Assembly: GCF_000003815.2 (NCBI RefSeq)
Contig: NC_049980.1
Coordinates: forward strand, 1,236,121-1,268,958
Direction of reading: 5' to 3'
Origin: Branchiostoma floridae
Lineage: Eukaryota; Chordata; Leptocardii; Amphioxiformes; Branchiostomatidae
DNA length: 32,838 bases
A program made the translations under genes and the position numbers. Positions 20,701 to 32,700 of the stretch are shown piece after piece. The notes below the pieces were generated by a model. It saw nothing but the letters and a program-made list of their open reading frames with translations. It was not told where the DNA came from and ran no database searches. Position 1 is the stretch's first letter. Each line of letters starts with the position of its first letter.

Positions 20701-23700
20701 CAGGTAGACACCAGATATACCTCCACAGGTCCAATTTTATGTGCACTAACCTGCATATACAGGTGGTATTTCGAGCCCTGTATGATATTGTGGGTTCCTT
20801 TATTCTAAAAGTAGAATTTTTGTCAGTTAATAAGGCAATCTCTATTAACCAGGACCCAGTGGTGAATGTTGCGCGAGGCAAACCTGTGACAGCAAACGTG
20901 ACCTGCGGCAGCCCTGCGGAGGATTTCTACCCACACAGCGACTCAGTCAAACCTCCGCCAGACAGACAGTTACAGATCTGTGATGCAAGGTACTGCAAAC
21001 ATTTTCTTACAATCTCTAGAATCTTCTGATTACGCCATGTTGATTTGATGCATGACATTTGAGCACCCATAAATTTTTGGCCATCCCCCCCCTCCCCCCC
21101 CCCCCCAAAAATTTTCAACCATGTTTACTGCAAAAAAGAAACTGTAAAATGAGCACACATATACTGTATAGGGGTTACTACCGATCATGGCTCTAGCCAG
21201 CTCGAATTTTTTTTTTCCGTCAGCCAATTCCAATCGTCGCAAAAAACGAAAAAAATCTATTTAGTACAAGTTAGGTTTTGACGTTGTCAAGATTTCAATC
21301 AAAGTTTGTAGAATGCACTATTCCAGGACCTAGAAGAACTGAACTGAGACCTTGAAAAACGGGTTTTAATGAGATTATCGTATGCAAAAGGTGCCGACAC
21401 TCATTGTCAACAATCGTAACAATAGCAAAACAAACAGTGTCTGACTTTTACGACCATGGACGGCGTCCCCAAGCCGGCTGTAGCTTCCACCAAGGATTTT
21501 TGTCCGTCAAGGTTGACAGATTGGTTTTAAAATTTCTCCGTCAGACGCAGCAAATTTCCGTCAATTGACGGAAAAACAGACGCTGGCTAGAGCCCTGCTA
21601 CCGATACAGAAAATTTATGTGCAGGTACAGTTCAAGTCCAGGAGATCAGGTCCAGGTCCAGATCTAAACCTGCTGGACCTAATTGTCTGATAAAAGTTGT
21701 AAATGGACAATGCTCAAAACAATGATTCATTTCAAACAAAGGAAATCTGCTTCGTGGAGTATCTGACTCCCACAGGTGTTTTAGACCCCTGTCTTCATAT
21801 AAAGTATGCTAAGTTTGACTATATTAACTATAAACTCCACTCTACTTCGCTCTTGTCATCTCTTTTGACTGGCAAGCCCCAAAACATGTGAAAGTCTATC
21901 GATATAATATTTTCATTTTCATATCCGGTACCAACCCCTGATACTGTAAGTGGGAAAAAAAAGGATGCTAATGTCATGCATAGTATGCCAATGTGAATTC
22001 CAAAGTTATAAAAGATGTGAAATAACAGAAATCAAAATTTCTAAGTATATGACCCTTGCTGAAGACATTATTTTTTGGCTAAACTGTTGTTTTTTTATTC
22101 GCATGCCCAAAGGATGTCATCCATGTAATCAAATCAACATGGCCTTAGCAGAGACACAATGCACTACCAGTGAACAAGAATGCATCATGCTTTGATCAAG
22201 GATAATCAGAAAGAAAGTTTTACGTGGTATGAAATATAATACTAACGGCACTTCATATTAATTCGTCACTTTTCAGTGTTTCCACAATTTAATCACAGGT
22301 TAACAAGCGGGTTATTGGGCATTTCATTAACCCTTGACATATTTATGTAGAGTGTTATCCCCGTCATCGCTGCGTGTATAACACTAAAAAAAATCTCCAC
22401 GCTGTCACGGCAAACTGACGTTTTGAAAACAATAACGTAAAAGCACATCCGAGGGGAATTCTGTTCTAAGTTACATATTAATCCGTCACTTAAAAATGTG
22501 AATCGATTTATCTGTGATTCTGCTTTTGATTGCTTCAACGGTTTTTTACCTACCTTCTCTGACAACAGACAGCTGTACAGGCAAAAAAGGTCACTGATAT
22601 AACGCCTGAAAACTACGAACAACTGCGGATCAAAATAGGGTCCCCAGGGCCCTCGCGCGGCGGCAAATTCGTTCTAGTTTTCTACTACACGTTCGGGACA
22701 TCTTCCGAACCGTTAGATCACTGTTAGATGGACATTTCCGGGACTACTCCAGCTAATACGGTGCGAATAATTGTTTTGATGCGCGATCATTCATACATAA
22801 CATCCTGCACCCTCCCCACGTCAACTGTAAACTAATATCTTTGGGTTACGCAATGCGCTCAGAGAACTATGGGTAATCAAAATGGCGGCCCCCAATGCGT
22901 AACACCGTGTTCGGATGGCCGCTGAAAACCGTAATAAGTCGCGCTGAACATCGATTAAGGACAAAGACAGATACGTCGGTTGCCAACAATCGGCACTTTA
23001 TTTATTCTTCTTTCCATCAATGTGTTGATGGATTAGTACGGTGACAATGTAAAGGAGAAAATCTTAACAATGTGGCGACTGCCCGCCCTCCCACGCCCGG
23101 ATAAAATCAAGTCAGTTACTTCATGACGTCGTCGTTGCAACACATAAACTTAGTTACCTCAAAATTGCACATTTTAATATTGTATATCGACTTGGTACTT
23201 AGATGCAATCACAGGTCCTTGCATATGTGGACTAAAATTTTATTGGCAGGGGAGTGTTGAAAAGTGACGAATCAATATGATGACAAATTATTATGAAATG
23301 CCGTTACTGTAGCTGCAGGATCAGATATGTCATGGTTGCCAAACTAGCTTTAGCCATCAAAAAGGGTCTAGCCTTGGTGCTGAAATGTTTACTGAGGACA
23401 GTTTACTTGAAGAACATAAAAGAAAACTTTTCTCAATCACTGATGAAAGACAGTGGATACTTTCTGAAATGTTTAAACACCATTTACTCTATTCACAGTA
23501 ACTTTTCTATGGTACATGTACATTGTATATCTTATCACAGGTAATTTGGTTTGGTTTAGAATTTCATGTCTTACCTTTATCAACATGTCCTTGAGATAAT
23601 GACATATCTACATTGTTTTCCTGAAATATCTTCTAGCTATTCAAAACTTTTACACAATGATAATAATAATAATTTTTCTGTAGTTAATGACAGTTAAACT

Positions 23701-26700
23701 CACTGCAGATGGAATGTAGGATGTCATTTTTTCACAGCGATCCAGTTCTGGCCCACAATGCCTCACTGATGACTGATGGCAACAGCTCCACCTGGTGGCA
23801 GAGCACATCACTGCGACAGCTGATGTCAGCTGGGAATGGTTTAGGCAATCAGGCAGAGGTCTACATAACCCTGGATCTGGGAGCGGTATGGTCAACTAGA
23901 AAAACAACTCTAAAAGCAAAATGCAGTTTAGTTTTATCCCTAAGTTGAGTAACCCACCTCGAATACGGGCTTTTAGCCAGGCAGGCGTACAGGCGTATAT
24001 TGTACGCCCTGTTACAGAAATAACTCAAATTGTACGCCCTAACACTGGGAGCAGATCCTCTGACAAGCGTGAAATTCTGATTGACCAGGGATGCTACAGG
24101 TCACATGTGGCCTGTCTGACAGTAAATTTGCTTGGTTTCAGAGAGTTTTCTGAGCGAGGTTGTCCCCAGACCCCCTACAATACTCGTGCCTGCAAAGCTC
24201 GCTGAATGGGAAGAAATTTGTACACCCTATGATTAAATCCAAGCTAAAGCCTGAACATGGGTCACCATTTTACGTCCTTTCCGAAAGACCAGTGCAGTCC
24301 AAACCAATATCCATGCGAACTGCTTACAATTACAATGTTCAATGTGGAAGAAAAGCTACATTGTACACTTGACACAATATTAAGTCACCCCTTTCTTTAT
24401 ACAAATTAAGAACCCAAAAAGAAGTTATTCATATTTCCCAAAAGAAAAACATCCAAGGAAATCTTGGTTGGAGTGTGGCAGGAAGGACATTGAGGTGTGC
24501 TGGCTAACCAGCACACATCGATTGAAATGCGCTGTGACTAGCTGACTGCTGTCCACCTGTGTCAGGGCAGCAGCAGTCAGTTGAGCAGCAGTGTTATTAA
24601 TCAAGTACTGGATGCTAATTCTAAAGAAATATTAGAGGTTATGATGATGGTTAGTTCGTCACTTCCAAAGATCATTGGTAAGGTCGTCCTACTCTGCAGG
24701 CTGATATGTCATGTAAAAGAATAAATGTTAGGTAACGTACCAAAATTTAGTCTTGAAGTCAAGATTTCAAGTCATTAAAATTGTCATTAACATATAACAT
24801 ATCATATCTGGTTATTTTAAATTCTATTGTCTTCAAGCCTGACAAGGTACCATCATAGTCCATGGTCATTAGTCTCCATGACGATGACCTTTCACCTGTT
24901 CTCTAAAACCCCCAGACCTACCACCCTGAGAATATCACCATCCACATGGGCGACACCAAGAGGCCGGGACGGCTGGCCATCATGAGGTCAAATGACGGAA
25001 TGAACTTTGACCCCTGGCTGTACCTGGTAACCAATGGCAACAGGGACTGTCGCAGGTTTGGGGTTGCCATGCAGCCAGAGCCAGATGGCAGCCCAGAGTC
25101 GGTAGTGTGCAGAGAGTATGCACAGCTGGGAGTGGAGCAACTGTATAATGAACGGGTGGGGACGAGTTTTCAACATTAGCCATATTGTTACTCTGTGACT
25201 GGAGGGTAACCTCCGTCAATATCTTGTATTGTAATCGGTCTATGTCTTAAGTGTTCACACCTATATCTCTATGTTCCGTTAGCTGCATTCGTATGTGGTT
25301 TGGCATGTCGTCTGTACTCAGTTGCGCATCACTTGTTATTTCAGTTAATCGCCAGTTGTTGATATTGTAGTGACTGTTAATAATTAGAATAGTTCATCTT
25401 GTAGTACAATAGAGTACATCTGAGTAATGAGGCACTTTTAAGGTGCTCAAGGCACCTTCTCGAACTCAGAATCCCAATTTTACATCCCTTATGATTAAAA
25501 TTACTTCCTACCTTTGGGTAGGACCATAGGACATGAAATGGCGTCCCATGTTTGGGGAGAGCCACACTTCAAGCACTGTTTCAATTACCCACCACACTTG
25601 TCAAAAAGAGTGGAAAAGAGTGGTTCAAAACCTACAGTCCTATGGCTGCACCTGGGGCAATTGCTGTCATATTAGGGTCACCTGAGTTAGCACCAAATGG
25701 CAGCTACTCCAGACCCTTGCGATTTAGCCCCACCTGTTTTAAGCTCCTCACAATTCAGCCCCTATCTGCAAAGAGACTGAGTAGTTGACCCAATGTTTAA
25801 CCTTCATCGACAAATTAAACTTGAAGAATTCTAACTTCCTCCCCCAGATCACAGTGTCCCTATCCGAGGTCCCCCCCAGTTTCAGTGATGAGGCCTTGCT
25901 GATGTGGCAGGCTGTACGACATCTGCAGCTGAGCTTCTATGACATGGACCTGGTGCTGGGGATATTTGAGGACCAATTTGTGAGTACCACAGTCATCTTA
26001 GATATTGCAAGGAAATAATGTCCTGGTTTTTGTTTATCATCCTTTGTAACTTACTGGATTGAATCATGTGCAACAGTTGGGATCAAGTGCCACCAACTGA
26101 CCTTAAATTAGCCTAGCAGTTAGTGCATTCATGAGTTGATGGGCCCGAGTTCGAATCGAGGGAGCCAGGAGACTGTACTACACGCCTTTTGTGTTTTAGC
26201 GGTTGCCAAGCTGCCCGTGAGTAATGGCTTGATATGGAACTCTGAGATTCGAGAACATAATCTGAAAGAGGAAAAGGGGGCATAGTGTAACACTGAGGTT
26301 CAAGAGCCACTAATGTGTGACATTGTTGTAATAGCTAAAAGTGGATCTGAATAAAGTCAAAGTCAAAGTCTGATTGGTCGAGAGCTTTTAGCCTGGCGGG
26401 CCAGGAGACGTCCTACTGTACTCGCCTCTTGAACTGCAATACTTCAAGGAATTTCGATCATTGCTTGGCATTTGGAGTGGAAGAAAGTGGATTGAAAGAA
26501 AGCCTACAGTTTGTATTCGATAGCTTGTATCTACTAGATACACTACTAGGGATTACTCAGGTTTCATTACCTTCGCCAAGAAGGTTATGTTATTTTTAAT
26601 ACTTTTTATAAACCTTAAAAAAGAGTGCTGGAATTTTACTCTCAAGATCAGGAAATTTCTCTCAAGCATACATTTTTCTGTCTCTTCCAAGCACCACTAT

Positions 26701-29700
26701 GCAGTGTCAGAGGTCTCTGTTATGGCCGGTTGTGAGTGTAATGGACTGGGAATTGGTTGTGAAATCAGCGCAGACTCCGGCCAGTATGAGTGCATCTGTA
26801 GTGGAAACACCCAGGGCCCATTCTGTGAGGAGTGCCAGCCTCTGTATAACCAGTTCCCCTACCAGCCTGGGCAGCCCTGCCAAGGTACTTTTACTTGTGT
26901 GGTTACAGTTGTTTGTGTTGTGATAGTAGTTAGTCCCATAGCCTTCTTGAGGCTGTCAGGACAGTGTCTAGGCATTCTCTAATTACGCAGTCTAATTACA
27001 TCCAACGGCACCAGCAAACTGCCTCTTGAGTTTACCCTTATATATGCGAGATCCCTTTTGAAAACTGCAAAACCTATTCTCTGATTGGCTGACAGCTGGT
27101 TCATGGTGACTTCCACAGGAACTGATGGTGATGGTTGAGATAGCAGAGTACAGACAAGAGGCAGTTTGCTGGCGTCGTTGGCTGTCTATGCGCAGGAGAA
27201 TGTCTCTAGGGTGCAGAATTTGATTCAACCCTCTCCTTCAATCCAGCATGAGTGGATGAAATGAATCTGTTGGATAGGCACCCTTTACTCATTCATACAA
27301 ACCTGGTGTGTTCGGCCTTGAGGCCAGGTTTACCTAGTCTGTAAGTAAAAACAAAACAACATGGAAACAAGGCATTTATTGACAGTGGCATTACATACTT
27401 CCCCCAGCATGCAACTGCAACAACCACAGCCAGGTGTGCGTGTACAACGAGACTGTTGCCGCTGGCAACCTGAGCATGTCTGCAAACGGCAGTTTCCACG
27501 GGGGCGGGGTCTGCCTGAGTTGCCGCGACAACACAACTGGCACCAACTGCGAGCAGTGCGACACCCTCTTTTACAGGAACCCTGAGGTCTCCCACCAGAG
27601 TTCCTCCGCCTGCCTCCCTTGTGAATGTGACCTGGTTGGCTCATCAAGTTCACAGTGTAACATGGAAACAGGTGATAAATCTTACATTAACCCTTGTCCT
27701 GCTGAGAATTTTTTTACAATTTAGTAAGCCAGATTTAAGTGAGACATGCCCAAAACCGTAAAGAATTACTGGACCCACATGCAGGCATCATATATGTGCA
27801 TCCCGTATATATATACGGGATCAGCAGGACAAGGGTTAGAGATTTGATGTTTGGTTGTGATATTTTGAACTTTCATTTAGACTTTTTTTAGAACTATCGG
27901 CTAAGAAATGGCTTGCACCAGCCTAGTACTACAGACGTTTGCTTGGTCGGGAAGCCAACATCTGAACCCCATTCATACAGGACTTGCGAGTCGGGATGCT
28001 CCTGTTAACCATCAGTATACTTTTGCATGACTGTTTATCATTGGTTCAACTGGTTAAGTCATACAGATGCATTTATTAGGCCACACCAATTTTATTTGTT
28101 GTTTCTTGGATTTCCCGACCCTATTTTTTTCCGATTTGAAAATAAAACAAAAAACTTTTCAAATTGATGGCCACACCTCATGTTGACAAAATTTCACTGC
28201 CTCTCCTTTCTCAAATTCCAGTAGCTGTGCATGCCTATTTTGGATGGTACGTTTATGATTTTTCTTCAAACTTTGGACTTTGCTACCAGGGACCCCCTTA
28301 ATGTTGAAAGTTTAGGTTTTCCTGTCCGATCTCTCCTACCCCCGACTTTAAAAAAAAAAATTTTTTTAGACCGACCGACCCAATGACAACAAATGAAATT
28401 GGTGTGGCCTTTCTACAAGTAAAACTATCTTCTCTGTTTCCAGGCCAGTGTCCGTGTAAGCCTGGTGTTGGAGGTCGCATGTGTGACGTCTGCCTCCCAG
28501 GGTACTACAACTTCAGCTCAGGGGGGTGCACCCCCTGTCCCTGCTACCCCCTGCTGCACCACACCCCCTGCTATGTGGACCAAGGGGGTCAGGTCACGTG
28601 CAACTGTACACAAGGACATAAGGGGGAACAGTGTGAAAGGTGAATGCTTTGAAATTGTCAAGATGTAATTGTTTTATCAAGAACTTATAATAAATTAGTT
28701 GTCAAAATATGTTTATGAAGGTTAGACATCTAGGTAAACAGTATCCAAATACAATAATTTCTACACCTGAATAAAAAATGATTTACTTTTGGATGTTTGA
28801 AGTGACATCTATCAATCTTCTTTTTAGTGTCACTAAAATGAACTGGCGGAACAATAACATAGAAACTACAACCGTATCCAAACATGATTTACATATTAGT
28901 GACATTTGCATACAATCCTTAGGAAGTTATGATCTTTACTTGTTCAACCATTATTTCTAGTTAGATGTACTTGTATTGTTCTGCCTGTTCACTCTTATGA
29001 TGCTGAAGAAGAGTGTTGGATGTCACAATATCTGCTCTCTCTTGTCAGTGACTGAATTTTGGTGTGCAAACTAGTAATGTGGAGACTCCGAGCAAGCTTG
29101 CCAGAGTGAGTTAGAGTGAGTAAATATCTTAAGTCAAACTTTAAAAAGGTTTAGACTAAACTAAACTTCTTTTTCACATACAAGATGTGAAGACTTCTAC
29201 TGGGGAGACCCTGTCCATGGCACAGCCTGTGCTGAATGTGACTGCAGTGGGAACTCCGACCAGTGCAGCAACGTCACCGGGGAGTGCATCGGTTGCCACG
29301 GCAACACCACCGGCTTCAACTGTGACCGCTGTGCAGATGGTTTCTTTGGAGATGCAGTGTTTGGCAATTGTAGTGGTATGAACTATGTTCTGTTGTCTAG
29401 AATTTGACTTTTCAGAAGGCAAATGTCCAGAACTATATTTTTTGCAGTCTGCGTTTTGTATATTAATTTTGATAATTTTATCTTTTTACGTGTGACAGTA
29501 GCAGTAGGTGTGTCATGTTGTTGTACATTTCTTGATTTAATTACAACAGTAGAAGTCGGTTAATTGCAGAACAAATTACTGCATACTTCTGGAAACTTGT
29601 AAGGAATCCCAAACCGGTGTGGTCTAGCTGGATAACTTTGCATTGTTTGCACTACCTGGATAATTGCACGAAATACGCCTGGCAAATCGGGTGTGCAGTT

Positions 29701-32700
29701 AAATGGCCTCTATGTACTATTCACTATAATGATAATGATAATGATCAAACTTCTGATATTTCCATTTAACCAGACAATGTTTTCAAGAATGATGTTAGTC
29801 TTCAACAAAGTAAAGAACATCAAGTAATTGTAATGATATTAGATTATATATAATGTACTTTGGAGAGTGTGCATGTGCAACTGAACAACTCCACAAGTGG
29901 GAACATGTAGCGCAGTGGCAGTTTCTTCGGCCCGTGACCGAGAGGTTGCGGGTTCGAATCCGCCTGCTGTGTTACCGATCTTGTGCCCTTGGGAAAGGCA
30001 CTTTACACGACTTTCCTCACTTCACTCAAGTGAAAATGAGTACTACCTAGCTTCGGCTCGGGCCGTCCTTCGGATAGGACGTTAAATGGAGGTCCCGTGT
30101 TTGGGGAGAGCAACACCCCAAGCACGTTAAAGAACCCGCCACATGTGCGAACATCCACCCGAGCGGATCAAACCATTCCGGCCAAAAATAGGGGTAGGGA
30201 ATCTCCCGAGCAGCCCTCGTAACCCCTGCTTGGCCTATTTGGGTCAGTTAGTCCTCACTCATAGGGAGCAATTGGGCTGGTCTCAATCATGATGTTTCTG
30301 ACCTAGGGCGAAGAATTGCTGTTACAGTTCCAATCATGTAACCCGTAACCTTGAGTGGCCTTCAGGCCTTGTTACGTGGTGACCATTGAGTAACATTCCA
30401 TTAGGTAAGAGAAACAGAAAAAGTTGACAATGTGTGTTTTTGGTGTTTTGGTCTGTACCAAAGTAAATCAAAGCACACAAAACAAGTCTAACTGACGTGT
30501 ACAATTCCCCCCAGCCTGTGCCTGTGACGAGGCGGGATCTGTTGCCTTGGTCTGTAACCACACTACTGGGCTGTGTCCCTGCAAGCCTGGGGTGGATTCC
30601 AGTACCAGGAGGTAGGACATACTATACTGTACTGCAGGGGTAGACAATTTCATTGGTCTGATTGCCCAGGGCATTATTAAAAGCGCCAATGAGGCAAGTG
30701 CATTTAGTCCTGTACTTGCCCAATTGGGCCAGTCTGAGTGTGTTTTATGTGGGTACTAGATATTGGTCCACTAGCCTTAGACAAAATCACACCCCCAGCC
30801 ACTTGACCAACTGATGACCAACCTTTAGCTTGCAAGACAACCACAAGCAAGCATGCTTCTTGTCATTTTGTGTAAGCAAGGAGGTTATAGTCAAAAGGAG
30901 GGAGGATGCAGTCAGTCTCCTTTTAATGATGTTTGCCTCAGGGTGGCGTTCCACACTTCACACCTTTAGATCGTTGAATCTTTGTTGGGTATTAGAAATT
31001 ACCACAGATGGACTGCAAAGAAACTTCAAGTGAACCACCAAATGTGTTCGTGTTTCTTGGTTCGTAAGAAAGTTGGACAAAATAGCACACAAGCTGGGTT
31101 TTGTTAGTGCACATATTTTGTTTTCTTGGCACAACCAAGTTGCATTCATACGTTGTGAATTTTGTTGTGCACTTTAATAATTTTTTTCAGAAAAATGACT
31201 TAACACAGTGACATTGTTTATAACTTTGATTGCTGATATATATATATATACTACAACGACATACTTTAAAAACTATTATGCTAAACAATTTGTCTTCACA
31301 GATGTTCTCGCTGTATGGAGAATCACTATGGATTTGACACCCCAGATGGCGATGGTACCGACAGTCAGCCAGGCTGTTCCCCCTGTAACTGTGATGTCCT
31401 GGGCTCAACCTCCCTGCAGTGTGGGGAGGGGGGCAACTGCTCCTGCCACCCTGGTGTGGAGGGGACCAAATGTGACGTGTGTATGGAAGGGACTTACGGC
31501 CTACCAGATATGGAATGTCTAGGTGAGCAAAATGATTTTGTATTGTATGGTATGTCCTTCCAAAATCTTAAAGAGTTAAAATATTCAGGTTCTTTTGGAA
31601 TTTCACGACAAGGCTATCCTGTCTGACTCTGGACAGGCTCTGTAGTCCAAGGTCTAACATACCTGTCTGTTGTTCTTACAGCATGTGATTGTGACCCGGT
31701 TGGCACATTGTCTGACTTTGACCCCTTCCTGCCAACCACCACCCAGAGTGCAGTGGGTCAGACAACAATACTGGGACTCACAACTACCCAAGATATAACT
31801 ACCCAGGGTGCACTTATAGGGTCAACTCCAATTCAAGGTATAACAGATGATACAACATTGCAGGCAGAAACTACTGCCATTGTTACAACTGAAGCTACTA
31901 CAAATGTTACATCATCTGCTACATCTCAAGGCCCAGAAACTCCTAGTGTAACAACAGTACAGGCAGAAACTACAGACACTACTACAACTGTAGATACTAC
32001 AAATGTTACATCATCTGCTACATCTCAAGGCCCAGAAACTCCTGGTGTAACAACAGGACAGACAGAAACTACAGACACTACTACAAATATTACATCATCT
32101 GCTACATCTCAAGGCCCAGAAACTCCTAGTGTAACAACAGGACAGACAGAAACTACAGACACTACTACAAATATTACATCATCTGCTACATCTCAAGGCC
32201 CAGAAACTCCTAGTGTAACAACAGGACAGACAGAAACTACAGACACTACTACAAATATTACATCATCTGCTACATCTCAAGGCCCAGAAACTCCTAGTGT
32301 AACAACAGTACTGGCAGAAACTACTGTCATCCCTACAACTGTAGCTACTGCAAATGATACATCATCAGCAACATCTCAAGGCCCTGAAACTCCTGGTGTA
32401 ACAACAGTACAGGAAACTACAGACGCTGCTACAACTGTAGCAACTACAAACAATACATCTTCAGCAACAACTCAAGGCCTTGAAACTACTGATGTAACAA
32501 CAGTACAGGAAACTACAGACACTGTAGCCACTACAAATGGAACAACTTCTGCCACAGATACCAGCCTTGGAACAACAGATTTTGCAGGAACTACTAATAT
32601 TACTTCAGTTGTAGCCATCACAAACGATATGACAGTACCGACAGAAACTACAAACATCACTACAACTGTCACAACGGATGGCCTTGAAACAGTGGGTGTC

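Larger units (their letters stand above)
17753..20852. other. Intron 1, with a CpG-richer segment at 18590-19080
   Basis: A 3.1-kb phase-0 intron. Positions 18590-19080 are visibly richer in CpG than the surroundings and include short open frames (18538-18795, 18894-19088) with no recognised family. It could be an alternative promoter region or an old insertion. The rest is A/T-rich. Two nested transposons occupy 19526-20100 (listed separately). No additional exon with convincing borders is seen. Confidence 0.5.
20990..23737. other. Intron 2, largely filled by inverted-repeat transposons
   Basis: A 2.7-kb phase-2 intron. Most of it is two inverted-repeat elements (21034-22143, itself carrying a nested element, and 22253-23280), listed separately. 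The first begins 44 bp after the splice donor. A C-run at 21076-21106 flanked by AATTTTTGG and CCAAAAATTTT could form a hairpin. The remaining ~450 bp before exon 3 show nothing notable. Confidence 0.6.
27672..28443. other. Intron 7, bounded closely by two MITEs
   Basis: A phase-1 intron of 772 bp. A piggyBac-like MITE begins 19 bp after the donor (27691-27835), and another MITE ends 33 bp before the acceptor (28078-28410). Between them is ordinary A/T-rich sequence. Confidence 0.6.
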
